Source of the DNA: Mycobacterium heidelbergense
GTDB taxonomy: Bacteria; Actinomycetota; Actinomycetes; Mycobacteriales; Mycobacteriaceae
Reading direction: 5' to 3'
DNA length: 64,000 nucleotides
Assembly: GCF_010730745.1 (NCBI RefSeq)
Contig: NZ_AP022615.1
Coordinates: forward strand, 2,046,001 to 2,110,000
Shown here: in pieces, positions 16,760-26,082 of the stretch
How positions within the stretch are numbered: the first letter of the stretch is position 1
How the letters are laid out: each line of letters starts with the position of its first letter
Notes under the pieces: model-generated
Told to the model about the DNA's origin: nothing
The model's database searches: none
What the model saw: the letters and a program-made list of their open reading frames with translations, nothing else
Made by a program: the position numbers and the translations under genes

Positions 16760-18145
16760 CTACGAAGCCACCCCGCTGGAGGTCGCCCGGCCGGCCGAAC
16801 GCCGCGGTGCCGGCGCCAGCCCCAGGTGCTCGCGCAGCGTCGTGCCCGCGTAGTCGGCGCGGAACACCCCGCGCTCCTGCAGCAGCGGCACGACCCGGTC
16901 GACGAAGGGATCCAGCCCGCCGGGCGTGATGTGCGGGACCAGGATGAATCCGTCGCTGGCATCGGCCTGCACGAAGTCGTTGATCGTCGCGGCGACGGTT
17001 TGCGGTGAGCCGACGAAGGATTGGCGCCCGGTGACCTCGACGATCAGTTCGCGGGTGGTCAGGTTCTCCGCCTCGGCCTTGGCCCGCCAGTCGTTGGCGA
17101 TCGCGATCGGGTCCCGGAACATGCGGACGCCAGCCCGGCCGCGCGAGATGGTGTTTTCCCCCACGACCGGGTCCACGCTGGGCAGCGGCCCGTCCGGGTC
17201 GTGGTCGGAAAGGTCCCGGTTCCAAAGCTGTTCGAGGAATTTGATCGCCGTCTGCGGGGACACCTGGGCGAGCCGCACCTCGTGGGCGATCTCGTCGGCC
17301 TCGGCGTCGGTGTCGCCGATGACGAACGTCGCGGCCGGCAGGATGAGCAGCTCGTCGCGGCGTCGCCCGTGGCGGGCGAGGCGGCCCTTGACGTCGGCGT
17401 AGAACGCCTGCCCGGCGCCCAAGGTGCTGTGTCGGGAGAAGATCGCGTCGGCGGCGGAGGCGGCGAAATCTCGGCCCTCGTCGGAATCGCCGGCCTGGAA
17501 GATCACCGGGCGACCCTGCGGGCTTCTCGGAACGTTGAACCGGCCGTGGATGTCGAAATGCGGGTCCTTGTGGGTGAATTGGCCGGCGTTCGGGTCGGAC
17601 AGGAAGACGCCGCTTTCCTTGTCCGCCACGATCTCGTCGCCGCGCCAGGAGTCGAGAAGCTCCAGGGTGGTCCGCAGGAACGTCTTCGCCCGCTCGTAGC
17701 GCTGGTTCTCCGCCAAAAAGCCGCCGCGGCGAAAGTTCTCTCCGGTGAACGCGTCCCAGGATGTCACGACGTTCCAGGCGGCACGCCCGCCGGAGAGATG
17801 GTCCAGCGAGGCGAACTGCCGGGCCACCTCGTAGGGCTCGTTGAACGTCGAGTTGATCGTGCCGGTCAGGCCAAGCCGCTCGGTGACCGCCGCCAGGGCG
17901 GTCAGCACGGTGAAGGTGTCCGGGCGGCCGACCACGTCGAGGTCGTAGATCTGCCCGTTCTGCTCGCGCAGCCGCAGCCCTTCGGCCAGAAACAAGAAGT
18001 CGAACTTGCCCCGCTCGGCCGTCTGGGCGAATTGCGCAAACGAGCCGAACTCGATGTGGCTGCCGGCGGCCGGGTCGCTCCACACCGTGGTGTTGTTGAC
18101 GCCGGGGAAGTGCGCGGCCAGGTGAATTTGCTTTAACGTGCTCAT
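16760..18145 (-). CDS. NtaA/SnaA/DszA-type FMN-dependent monooxygenase
   Basis: 461 residues matching the nitrilotriacetate/dibenzothiophene-sulfone monooxygenase group. Landmarks are the N-terminal IHLAAHFPGVNNTTVW, FDFLFLAEGL, the insertion SDPNAGQFTHKDPHFDIHG, the SPQGRPVIFQAGDSDEGRDFAA flavin-binding region and FVGSPQTVAATINDFV. Such enzymes use FMNH2 from a separate reductase. It starts with an ATG at 18145, 18 bases after the stop of the upstream LLM gene. With the SsuABC-type transporters upstream on the same strand it points to oxidation of imported organosulfur compounds. Confidence 0.9.
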   Translation of the reverse strand: MSTLKQIHLAAHFPGVNNTTVWSDPAAGSHIEFGSFAQFAQTAERGKFDFLFLAEGLRLREQNGQIYDLDVVGRPDTFTVLTALAAVTERLGLTGTINSTFNEPYEVARQFASLDHLSGGRAAWNVVTSWDAFTGENFRRGGFLAENQRYERAKTFLRTTLELLDSWRGDEIVADKESGVFLSDPNAGQFTHKDPHFDIHGRFNVPRSPQGRPVIFQAGDSDEGRDFAASAADAIFSRHSTLGAGQAFYADVKGRLARHGRRRDELLILPAATFVIGDTDAEADEIAHEVRLAQVSPQTAIKFLEQLWNRDLSDHDPDGPLPSVDPVVGENTISRGRAGVRMFRDPIAIANDWRAKAEAENLTTRELIVEVTGRQSFVGSPQTVAATINDFVQADASDGFILVPHITPGGLDPFVDRVVPLLQERGVFRADYAGTTLREHLGLAPAPRRSAGRATSSGVAS

Positions 18146-18163
18146 CTCGAGTCCTCGGAACTG

Positions 18164-19327
18164 TCAGGCGCTGGCGTAGTGGTTGGCGGGGCGGGGCAAT
18201 CCGAGCAAGCCGCGAAGCGTGTCGGTCTCGTAGCCGCTACGGAACAGCCCTCGGCGCCGCAGCTCCGGCGCCAGGCCCTCGGTGATCTGTACGAGGTCAT
18301 GCGGCAGCGCGGCGGGCCGCAGCCGAAATCCCGATAGCCCGGCGGCGTGCCACTCCTGCAGCACATCGGCCAGCTGTGCGGGGGTGCCGGCGAAAATTTC
18401 GGCGTCGCTTCGGTATTCGGTGCCGGCGAGTTCGTCGAGCCGACCCCGCCGCGCCCGTGCCGCCTCCGGGGTGTGATCGAGGAACGCCACCAGGTCGCCG
18501 AAGATGTGCAGCGCTTCCCGGCTGCGACCGGCGGCCCGCTGCACCGCGGTGATCTCGCCGACGATGTCGGCCGCCTGCGCGGCGCCGCGCGGGGTGACGA
18601 ATCCGACGTCGACGCTGCCGGCGATCAAGTCGTAGGACGCGCCGCCGTGGCCCACGGCCGCGACGATCGGCTGGCCCTGGGGCGGACGGGGCGTGATCGA
18701 GGGTCCTTTGATGGAGAACCAGCGGCCTTCGAAATCGATGTAGTGCAGCTTGTGCCGGTCGATGAAGCGTCCGGTGGCGATGTCCCGGATCTCCGCGTCG
18801 TCCTCCCAGCTGTCCCACAAGCGACGCAGCACCTCGACGTAATCCGCGGCCTCGGCGAAGTGGTCGTCGATCACCTGCTCTTCGCGACGCCCAAAGTGGG
18901 CCGCCACGTCCGGGCGCACCGCGATCTGAACCCGGACCCCGGCTCGGCCCGTGCTGACATAGTCAAGCGTGGCAATCGATTTCGATACGTGGAATGGCTC
19001 GGTGTGAGTGACGATCGCCGTCGGCACGAGCCCGATGCGCCGGGTGCGCGGCGCGACCCGGGCGGCGATGAGCACCGCGTCCAACCGGCCGCGGACACGA
19101 TCGGTTCGGTCGTCGGGCTCGAAGGGGTCGTCGGACTGGATCGCCAGCGAATCCTCGATGGTCACGAAGTCCAGCGATGCGCGCTCGGCTTCGGCGACCA
19201 GATCGGCCCAGTAACCGGCGTCGAACAGCTCGCCCGGTCGGGCGTCGCGTTCCCGCCACGCGGCCGGGTGCCATCCGGCGCCGTCGAGCGCCACGGCGAG
19301 GTGCAAGGGACTTGACGAATTAGCCAT
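18164..19327 (-). CDS. LLM-class flavin-dependent oxidoreductase
   Basis: A third luciferase-like monooxygenase (387 residues). It shows DFVTIEDSLAIQ, the RRIGLVPTAIVTHTEPFHVSK segment, GRAGVRVQIAVRPD and the flavin-binding PRPPQGQPIVAAVGHG. Its closest group is the NtaA-like branch of LLM enzymes but with different sequence landmarks from the neighbour. The ATG at 19327 fits the family N-terminus; the upstream ATG at 19360 does not. It is the first gene of the three-LLM operon; a 573-base gap separates it from the transporter genes. Confidence 0.87.
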   Translation of the reverse strand: MANSSSPLHLAVALDGAGWHPAAWRERDARPGELFDAGYWADLVAEAERASLDFVTIEDSLAIQSDDPFEPDDRTDRVRGRLDAVLIAARVAPRTRRIGLVPTAIVTHTEPFHVSKSIATLDYVSTGRAGVRVQIAVRPDVAAHFGRREEQVIDDHFAEAADYVEVLRRLWDSWEDDAEIRDIATGRFIDRHKLHYIDFEGRWFSIKGPSITPRPPQGQPIVAAVGHGGASYDLIAGSVDVGFVTPRGAAQAADIVGEITAVQRAAGRSREALHIFGDLVAFLDHTPEAARARRGRLDELAGTEYRSDAEIFAGTPAQLADVLQEWHAAGLSGFRLRPAALPHDLVQITEGLAPELRRRGLFRSGYETDTLRGLLGLPRPANHYASA

Positions 19328-19900
19328 CACAAGACCTGTCTTCCTAATGGATACCACCACTGTGCCGAGGGGCTTCCGGGGATCGGCGGCGGCGACGCCG
19401 GTTGCGGCCGGGCCTGTCTGAGGCGGGGAATAATCCGTCGGCGGTATGGTGGCCGCCGCACGCGCGCGACGTGTCGGCGTCCGGCTACACGGACCGCCGC
19501 CAAGGAACCGGTTGCCGGAGGCGGTGCGGACATGTCGCCGGCCGCATTGTCGCCGCCCGTCCCGCCGCCCACCCGGTGCGGGTTCCGGCCTGGCACTTCA
19601 GAACCCATGTGTTCGTCGCCGGCGCTCATCACCCGACTCGTGGCCTCGCTACGCCGGTCGGCGCGCGCCGCGGCGGAGGCGGCGGATGGGCCTCTCGCCC
19701 CTACCGCGTCACCGCCACCGGCGTCGATATCGGGCGCCAACGCACGCCCCACGCGCGGCGGACCGGCTGAAATCATCGCGATTGCAACCCCGCGCGAATG
19801 CCCTACGTGGCCAACAGCGGCAGCACGCCCTCGCGAACCAGTACGCGGTGCCGGCGCCCCCGCGGGCGGCCATGCAAGTTGCGTCCCGGGCGGTCCTGAG
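19328..19900. other. Long gap without a convincing gene
   Basis: Between the LLM operon and the transporter permease I see no gene. All six frames are arginine/proline-rich shadows of GC-rich DNA without start signals or recognisable motifs. The stretch may hold the promoter of the LLM operon close to 19330-19400 and possibly an eroded gene. Confidence 0.4.
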
Positions 19901-20674
19901 CTAGCTGCGCCGCCGCACCATCCGACGCTCGAGAGCGCCCAGGGCAGCGTCGCTGAGCTTGCCCAATCCGGCCAGCAGAATGATCGCGAGCAGCATGATG
20001 TCGGTGCGGCCGGTGTTCTGGCTGTCGATCAGCAGGAATCCCAAGCCTTTCGACGAGGCGATCAGCTCCGCCGCGACCAGGAACAGCCACGCGTTCGCCA
20101 GGCCCAACCTGAGCCCGTTCACCAACTCCGGGGCAGCGGCGGGCAGCATCACCGTCGCCAACAACGCGGCGCCGCGCCGGCCGTAGGCGCGTCCCACCTC
20201 CACAAGCTGCGGGTCGACGTGTGAGAGTGCCGACGCCGTCGTCGTGTAGATCGGGAAAAACGCGCCGATGGCGACGAGCAAAAGCTTCGGTGTCTCGTCG
20301 ATGCCAAACCACAAGAGCAGCAACGGCACCCACGCCAGGGAGGGAACGGTGCGGAATGCCGCGACCGTCGGCTCAAGCAACCTGCGCACGATCACCGAGA
20401 GCCCGACGAGGGAGCCGAGCACGAGCGCAGCACCCGCGCCCGCCAGATAGCCCAACAGCACCCGCAAAAGGCTCGCTTGGAGGTGGACCCATAAATCGTC
20501 ATGCCGGAGCAGTTCGCCCAGCGCGGACACCACGTCGGCGGGAGGCGGCAACTGGCTGGCCGAAAACCACCCCTCCGCCGTGACAAACTGCCAGATCGCC
20601 AGCAGCAGGATCGGGACGATCAGTCCCGCCAGCGCGAGCGGCGGCTTGGCTGATAGCGCGGCGCGGACCCTCAG
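19901..20674 (-). CDS. ABC transporter permease (SsuC/TauC type)
   Basis: Inner-membrane permease of a sulfonate-type importer, about 257 residues with six predicted helices and the cytoplasmic coupling-loop region ERVGRAYG-like VEVGRAYGRRGAALLATVMLP, followed by the GLRLGLANAWLFLVAAELI signature. No ATG, GTG or TTG exists in frame near the expected N-terminus. The only in-frame start that fits is a CTG at 20674 overlapping the ssuA TGA, while the next ATG (20923) would overlap ssuA by 250 bases. Translation by coupling from ssuA at a CTG, or a sequence change at the junction, is therefore suspected. Confidence 0.8.
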   Translation of the reverse strand: MRVRAALSAKPPLALAGLIVPILLLAIWQFVTAEGWFSASQLPPPADVVSALGELLRHDDLWVHLQASLLRVLLGYLAGAGAALVLGSLVGLSVIVRRLLEPTVAAFRTVPSLAWVPLLLLWFGIDETPKLLLVAIGAFFPIYTTTASALSHVDPQLVEVGRAYGRRGAALLATVMLPAAAPELVNGLRLGLANAWLFLVAAELIASSKGLGFLLIDSQNTGRTDIMLLAIILLAGLGKLSDAALGALERRMVRRRS

Positions 20675-21636
20675 GAAGCTTGCTGGGCGAATTTCGGCTC
20701 GAACAGCGTGTTGAGTGCGTTGCGGCCGGCCTCTTCGGATTTGATGTCGCCGTCGGCCACCGCGATCGGCACGATACTGGTCAACACCACTCGCAGCGGA
20801 TCGCCCGGTACCGGTGAGATGTCCAGCGCCGTCCGCTGCAACTCCTCCTGGGCCACGCTCGGCGTCACCTTCGCCTGCGAGGCCAACAAAGCCACCAATT
20901 CGTCGGGGTGCGTCTTCGCCCACTTCCGGGCCTCCTCATAGCTGTTGACCACCGTTTGGACGGCATCCGGATGGGCGGACAGGAAGTCCTCGCGAACGTT
21001 CAATACGCCGTAGGAATTGAAATCGGGGTTGCGGTACACCAGGCGCGAACCGTCCTGCTGAACCGTTTCCGCCATGAAGGGGTCCAATCCCGACCAGGCA
21101 TCGACGTTGCCGCGCTGCAAGGCGGTTTTGCCGTCGGCATGCTGCAAATTGACGATCTCGACGTCACTGGCCGAAAGCCCGGCTGTCGCAAGCGATTGCA
21201 ACAGGAAGAAGTACGGATCGGTCCCCTTGGTGACGGCGATCTTCTTGCCCCTCAAGTCCGCGACCGAATTGATGGGCGAGTTCTTCGCAACGACCAGAGC
21301 CGTCCACTCCGGTTTGCTGTACAGGTCGACGATCTTGATCGGTGTGCCGTTGGCCCGCGCGACCAACGCGGCCGAACCGGCGGTGGACCCGAAGTCGAGT
21401 CCCTTCGAGCGAAGGCCTTCGTTGGCCTTGTTGCTGCCTGCCGAGAGCACCCAGGTGACGTTGTAGCCCCGCTTTTCCAGTAGGTGCTGGTCTCGCAACA
21501 CCAGGCTCAGGGGGTTGTAGTAGGCGTAATCCAGGTGAATCTCCTTTGCCGCCGTCGTCCCGTTGTGCGAACCACACGCGGACACGGCTACGACCGCGGC
21601 GACAACCGAGATGGCGGTCAGGTATCGACTTTTCAC
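20671..21636 (-). CDS. ssuA: Aliphatic sulfonate/taurine ABC substrate-binding lipoprotein
   Basis: A 321-residue periplasmic-type binding protein anchored as a lipoprotein: signal VVAAVVAVSAC with the lipobox cysteine at residue 21. The SsuA-like fold is visible in YAYYNPLSLVLRDQHLLEKRG, LDFGSTAGSAALVARANGTPI and GKKIAVTKGTDPYFFLLQSLA. It would deliver an organosulfur compound to the neighbouring permease. It starts at GTG 21636, sharing one base with the stop of the ATPase gene upstream. Confidence 0.88.
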   Translation of the reverse strand: MKSRYLTAISVVAAVVAVSACGSHNGTTAAKEIHLDYAYYNPLSLVLRDQHLLEKRGYNVTWVLSAGSNKANEGLRSKGLDFGSTAGSAALVARANGTPIKIVDLYSKPEWTALVVAKNSPINSVADLRGKKIAVTKGTDPYFFLLQSLATAGLSASDVEIVNLQHADGKTALQRGNVDAWSGLDPFMAETVQQDGSRLVYRNPDFNSYGVLNVREDFLSAHPDAVQTVVNSYEEARKWAKTHPDELVALLASQAKVTPSVAQEELQRTALDISPVPGDPLRVVLTSIVPIAVADGDIKSEEAGRNALNTLFEPKFAQQAS

Positions 21637-22448
21637 TACGCGTGCGCCTCCTCATCGACGGCGGTTCCGGGGCTGGCGCCGGTGCGCCTGGGTACCCCGA
21701 GTTCGTCCAACAACTGGTCGCGCAGCGCGGTGATGCGCGGGTCGCCGCGGTCCCGCGGCTTGGGGATCGCGACGTCGAATGCCGCGGCGATACCGGCACC
21801 TCCCGTTGGGTCGGCGCGCAAGATCAGCACCCGGTCGGCGAGGATCACCGCCTCGTCCACGTCGTGCGTGACGAGGAGCGTGGTCGTGCCGGCCTCCTGC
21901 TGCACCGCGTCCAGCAGGTCCTGCATCCGCAGCCGGGTCAGCGCGTCGAGGGCCGCCAGCGGCTCGTCGAGCAGCAGGACGCTCGGTCGCCGGGCGAGGG
22001 CGCGCGCGAGGCCCGCGCGTTGCGCCATCCCTCCGGACACCTGCCGCGGGTGGTGATCGCCGAATTCGTGGAGCCCGACGACGTCCAGCCAATGCCGCAC
22101 CGTCGCAAGGCCTTCCGACCGCGCGGTGCCGGGTGGCAGCCCGAATGCGACGTTGGCCGCCAGGGAACGCCACGGCAGCAGGCGAGGTTCCTGGAAGACC
22201 ATGGCGCAGCGCGGGTCGATCCCGTGGACGGCTTTTCCGTCGATCTCGATCCACCCATGGGTCGGACGGTCGAGGCCGGCGACCAGCCGCAGCAGCGTCG
22301 ATTTGCCGCTGCCCGAAGATCCGAGCAACGCGACCACCTCGCCCGGCTCGACGTCGATGTCGACGTCGTGCAGCACGGTGTGCGTTCCGAACGTTCGGTC
22401 GACGCGACGAAGTGACACGCATGCCGGCGCCGGACTGGTCGACGTCAC
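21636..22448 (-). CDS. ssuB: ABC transporter ATPase (SsuB type)
   Basis: A 270-residue ATPase with complete catalytic motifs: Walker A GSSGSGKST (about residue 43), Q-loop VFQEPRLLPW, signature VSGGMAQR, Walker B VLLLDEPLAALD and switch histidine in LLVTHDVDEA. This is a normal ATPase, unlike the two next upstream. It forms an ATPase-binding protein-permease set with the two following genes, all on the minus strand with one- to four-base overlaps. Confidence 0.9.
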   Translation of the reverse strand: MTSTSPAPACVSLRRVDRTFGTHTVLHDVDIDVEPGEVVALLGSSGSGKSTLLRLVAGLDRPTHGWIEIDGKAVHGIDPRCAMVFQEPRLLPWRSLAANVAFGLPPGTARSEGLATVRHWLDVVGLHEFGDHHPRQVSGGMAQRAGLARALARRPSVLLLDEPLAALDALTRLRMQDLLDAVQQEAGTTTLLVTHDVDEAVILADRVLILRADPTGGAGIAAAFDVAIPKPRDRGDPRITALRDQLLDELGVPRRTGASPGTAVDEEAHA

Positions 22449-22515
22449 CTGCGCAGCCTAGGCATCGGCGCGGCCCGTCACGAGGTTTGGATTGATCATG
22501 ATTGAAACCCCTGTC

Positions 22516-23631
22516 CTATTGCGCCCTAACGAATCCCGCGCCGACCGTCGGGTTGGCCCCCGCGTCGCGCAGCACCGCGATCGCCGTGTCCGGTTGGACC
22601 GCCCCGTCGGGCAGCGTGGCGGCGGGTATCGCCTTGATGCGGTACAGGAAGTCGGCGGCCGTCTTGATCAGATCGGCGCTTTCACCGGTGGGGACGAACG
22701 GGAGACGCAGGCGGATTCCGTCGGCATTGCCGCCCTGGTCGACGGGCCACTTGCGGTAGAGCGAGTCCCGGAGGTCGGCCGCCGAGTAGCCCTCGGTTTG
22801 ACTCTGCGCCAGGCGGACGATCTCGTCGGCGTTTGCCGGGTCGGCGAGGAACCGCTGTGCGTCCAGTTCCGCCCTCAGCCAGCTCTTGGCAATGTCCGGG
22901 TGTTTGTCGGTGAACTCCTTGTCCATCACCAGAAATCCACCGTCGTGCTGGTCGGCCAGCGTGCCGCTGGCAACGCGCTTGGCCAGTCCGGCATTGACCA
23001 ACTTGGACGGCACGGGTTCCCACACGATGGCGGCATCGATGGTGTGGTTCTGGAAGCTGGACGTGATCACGTCGATGCTCTGGTTGAGGTAGGCGGCGGG
23101 CTTCACACCCAGGGCCTCGAACGTGGCCTGCGCGATGCGGTCCGTGCAACTTCCCTGCGGCGTGGCGACGGTCTTGCCGCCGAACCAGGCGAGCGCGTCG
23201 CGCTGGCTGGCGAAGTTCGGCGCGTCCGGTCGGGTGAGAAACACCCCGCACTGGTCCTGTGAGAGCGCGAGTGTCGCGACGATGCGCAGGTCTCTCGTGC
23301 TTCGTTTACTCACGCCGACAATCGCCGGCATGTCGCCCGCGTAGCCGATCTGTTGTTTTCCGGCCAGCATCTGGCTCACGATGATCGAGCCCTGCAGGCC
23401 GACCTGAAAGTCGACCGTCGAGCCTTTCGGCAGGTACTTCTTCCAGAACTCCTTGCCGCGCATGACAACTCCGGACCATGCTTCGGTGTAGTAGGGCTGG
23501 TACCCGACGGTGAGGTGGACGGCGCCGCCGTCCGACACGATGTCGTTGCCGCCGATGTGCCCGACGGCGGCGCAGCCCGCGGCGGTCACTACCGTCGTCA
23601 GCACACCAATGAGTGTCTTTTTCAGTCGCAT
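22516..23631 (-). CDS. ABC substrate-binding lipoprotein (NitT/TauT/SsuA family)
   Basis: A 371-residue binding protein with a lipoprotein signal (IGVLTTVVTAAGC). It contains VGYQPYYTEAWSGVVMRGKEFW, FQVGLQGSIIVSQMLAGKQQIGYAGDMPAI and GKTVATPQGSCTDRIAQATFEALG, as in nitrate/sulfonate/taurine binding proteins. The ATG at 23631 has AGAAAG six bases before it; it overlaps the end of the upstream ATPase gene by ten bases. It probably serves the double-permease, double-ATPase transporter encoded immediately upstream in the operon. Confidence 0.87.
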   Translation of the reverse strand: MRLKKTLIGVLTTVVTAAGCAAVGHIGGNDIVSDGGAVHLTVGYQPYYTEAWSGVVMRGKEFWKKYLPKGSTVDFQVGLQGSIIVSQMLAGKQQIGYAGDMPAIVGVSKRSTRDLRIVATLALSQDQCGVFLTRPDAPNFASQRDALAWFGGKTVATPQGSCTDRIAQATFEALGVKPAAYLNQSIDVITSSFQNHTIDAAIVWEPVPSKLVNAGLAKRVASGTLADQHDGGFLVMDKEFTDKHPDIAKSWLRAELDAQRFLADPANADEIVRLAQSQTEGYSAADLRDSLYRKWPVDQGGNADGIRLRLPFVPTGESADLIKTAADFLYRIKAIPAATLPDGAVQPDTAIAVLRDAGANPTVGAGFVRAQ

Positions 23632-24437
23632 CGGCATCTTTCTGTCGTCAAAGGTGTTGGGGCTCCGGGTGGACGCAGTAAGTCCATGGCGCGGTGTTTG
23701 ATGTGCTGCAGCTCGTCGTCATGGAGGAGGTCGGCGCGCCGCCGCGGACGGGCCGGCTTGATGGGGAACTCGTCGCGCACCCGCGCGGGTCGTTCGGTCA
23801 TCACCAGCAGCCGGTCGGCGAGCAGCAGCGCCTCGTCGACGTCCGTGGTGATGAACAACACCGTTCGCCGTTGTTCGGCAAGGAGTTCGGCGGTGTACTC
23901 CTGCATCAGTTCGCGGGTCATCGCGTCCAGACCGCGAAACGGCTCGTCGAGCACCAGGACCGCGGGTTCGTTGATCAAGGCGCGGGCCAATTCGGCGCGT
24001 CGGCGCATGCCCCCGGACAGCTCCCCGGGATACCGGTCGCCGAAGTCGGCGAGTCCCACGCGGGTCAGGATGGCGTCCGCGCGCAGTCGCGCGTGCGGGC
24101 CGCGTTCGCCGCGTGCGCGCGGCCCGAACATGACGTTCTCGCGCGTCGTCAACCACGGCATGAGCGCGTTCTCTTGGAACAACAGCAGCCGCTCGGCGGA
24201 AGGCCCGTCCACCTCGTTGCCGTCGACCGTGATCCGGCCGCTCGTGACCCGGTGGTAGCCGGCGAGCAGGTAACCGATGGTGGTCTTGCCGCCGCCCGAG
24301 GGTCCGATCATCGCCACGATCTCACCGGGCGCGAGGCGAAACGAGCAGTCGTCGACCACTTTTACGTCCTCACGACCTCTGTGGACGTGAAAGGACACGT
24401 GATCGAAGCGCACCGTGCCGGCGGGGCCGTCCGTCAC
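23622..24437 (-). CDS. ABC transporter ATPase lacking the switch histidine
   Basis: A 271-residue ATPase: Walker A GPSGGGKTT, Q-loop LFQENALMPW, canonical signature LSGGMRRR, Walker B LVLDEPFRGLD. The H-loop reads FITTDVDEA, so the catalytic switch histidine is replaced by threonine. The partner ATPase at 25255-26082 keeps its histidine but has a degenerate signature. In a heterodimer both defects fall in the same composite ATP site. The start is the GTG at 24437, overlapping the permease stop by four bases (GTGA). Confidence 0.88.
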   Translation of the reverse strand: MTDGPAGTVRFDHVSFHVHRGREDVKVVDDCSFRLAPGEIVAMIGPSGGGKTTIGYLLAGYHRVTSGRITVDGNEVDGPSAERLLLFQENALMPWLTTRENVMFGPRARGERGPHARLRADAILTRVGLADFGDRYPGELSGGMRRRAELARALINEPAVLVLDEPFRGLDAMTRELMQEYTAELLAEQRRTVLFITTDVDEALLLADRLLVMTERPARVRDEFPIKPARPRRRADLLHDDELQHIKHRAMDLLRPPGAPTPLTTERCRCD

Positions 24438-25258
24438 GACGCCACGCTTCGCCACGGCATCAGCCGATTCCCCAGCGCCCGCACCAGTCCGCTCGACAGG
24501 TAACCGGCGATGCCGAGGCTGATCATCGCCACGACGACTCGCGGTAACTCGTTGCCCTGGTAGGCGTTCCACACCAGGAAGCCCAGGCCACCGTCGCCCG
24601 ACTGCTGCCCGCCGCCGGAGATCAGTTCGGCGGCCACGACGACCTCCCAGGTGATGCCCATGCCGACGGCCGCCCCGGTCACCAGCGACGGCAGCAGCGC
24701 GGGGAACAGGACTCGCCGGAAGACGTAGCGCCGGTTTGCGCCCATCGAGCGCGCGGCGAGGATGTGGCGGCGGTCGATTTCTTCGGCACCGCCAACGGTG
24801 TTCAGCACGATCGGAAACAGCGCGCCGAGGAAGGTCACGAACGTGATGGACAGCTCCTGGGTCGGCCAGAAGATGATGGCGATCGGCACCCAGGCAAGCG
24901 GGGGAATCGGCCGCAACGATTCGAATACCGGAAACACGACGCTTTTGAGCCGCGGCCGGGTCGCCATCAGCAGCCCCAAAGCGCCGCCAACCGCCAGCGC
25001 CGCTCCGAACCCGGCCAGGACCCGCTGGAACGACAGCGACCAACTGTTCCAATAGCCCGGGCTGCCAGCGAGTTTCAGGAAGTCGACGACGACCGCCGAC
25101 GGGGGCGGCAGCTGACCGACCAACGGCACGGTCACGCCGGTCCAACCGTGCAGACGGGTGGCGATTTCCCACGCCACGGCGAAGGCGACGACGCCGATCG
25201 CGCCGCGCCTCAGGGCCGTGGTCTCGACGTTGCCGGCGCGACTGAGCAGCGTTGTCAT
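24434..25258 (-). CDS. ABC transporter permease (SsuC/TauC type)
   Basis: A 274-residue inner-membrane permease with the family's coupling region HILAARSMGANRRYVFRRVLFPALLP and GAAVGMGITWEVVVAAELI. Preceding helices include FESLRPIPPLAWVPIAIIFW. The ATG at 25258 overlaps the ATPase stop by four bases (ATGA) and the 3' end overlaps the next ATPase. It is one of two different permeases in this transporter, so the channel is probably a heterodimer. Confidence 0.88.
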   Translation of the reverse strand: MTTLLSRAGNVETTALRRGAIGVVAFAVAWEIATRLHGWTGVTVPLVGQLPPPSAVVVDFLKLAGSPGYWNSWSLSFQRVLAGFGAALAVGGALGLLMATRPRLKSVVFPVFESLRPIPPLAWVPIAIIFWPTQELSITFVTFLGALFPIVLNTVGGAEEIDRRHILAARSMGANRRYVFRRVLFPALLPSLVTGAAVGMGITWEVVVAAELISGGGQQSGDGGLGFLVWNAYQGNELPRVVVAMISLGIAGYLSSGLVRALGNRLMPWRSVAS

Positions 25259-26082
25259 CGCGCCATCTCCCGCTCGCCCGCTTCGAACGCGCGCCTGGCC
25301 TCGTCGCGGACCGCGTCGGAGACTTCGCCGACGAGTTCGCGGAAGTGCGGCGCGGTGATGATGCCGGGATCCCTGGGGCGGTCGAGGGTGACGTCGATCG
25401 TGGTCTTGACGCGACCGGGGCGGGTCGTCATGGCGGTGACGCGGCCGCCCAAATACACGGCTTCCTCGATGTCGTGGGTGATGAAAAGCACCGTGACCGC
25501 GGACCTGTCGTAGATCTGCAGCAGGGCATCGTGCATCGCGGCCCGCGAGATCGCGTCCATGCCCCGGAACGGCTCGTCGAGCAGCAGCACGGCGGGCTCC
25601 ATGACGAGTGCGCGCAGGATCTCGACGCGCCGCAGTACGCCGCTGGACAGCTCCGCCGGGTAGCTGTCGGCGATGTCGCCGAGCCCGACGGCGCGCAGGC
25701 GCTCCCGCGCGATGCCCGCCGCGGCGCCGCGGCCGGCGCGGCGCTGCGCGACCAGGCCGTAGCCGACGTTGTCGGCCACGGTGAACCAGGGGAACAGGGT
25801 GCTGTCCTGAAACACGACGACGCGGTCCGGGCCGATCCCGGCCGTGGGCTGCCCTGGGCCGCACAGCAGTTGCCCGTCGAGCTCGATCCGACCGGATGTG
25901 ATGTCGGTGAACCCGGCGATCGCCCCGAGCAGGGTGCTTTTCCCGCACCCGGACGGTCCCACGATGACATGGAGCTCGGCGGCCGCGATGTCGAGGCTGA
26001 AATCTTCCACCGCCGGCACCGGAGCGCCCGCCGTCCGGTATGCCTTGCCCACGGCGTCGAGGACCAGGTTGCCCCCGCTCAC
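25255..26082 (-). CDS. ABC transporter ATPase with degenerate signature motif
   Basis: A 275-residue ATPase: Walker A GPSGCGKST (about residue 43), Q-loop VFQDSTLFPW, Walker B LLLDEPFRGMD and switch histidine in LFITHDIEEA. The ABC signature, normally LSGGQ, reads LSSGVLRR. Together with the histidine-lacking partner ATPase it should form one consensus and one degenerate nucleotide site. The start is the GTG at 26082 that overlaps the permease stop (GTGA). Confidence 0.88.
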   Translation of the reverse strand: MSGGNLVLDAVGKAYRTAGAPVPAVEDFSLDIAAAELHVIVGPSGCGKSTLLGAIAGFTDITSGRIELDGQLLCGPGQPTAGIGPDRVVVFQDSTLFPWFTVADNVGYGLVAQRRAGRGAAAGIARERLRAVGLGDIADSYPAELSSGVLRRVEILRALVMEPAVLLLDEPFRGMDAISRAAMHDALLQIYDRSAVTVLFITHDIEEAVYLGGRVTAMTTRPGRVKTTIDVTLDRPRDPGIITAPHFRELVGEVSDAVRDEARRAFEAGEREMAR

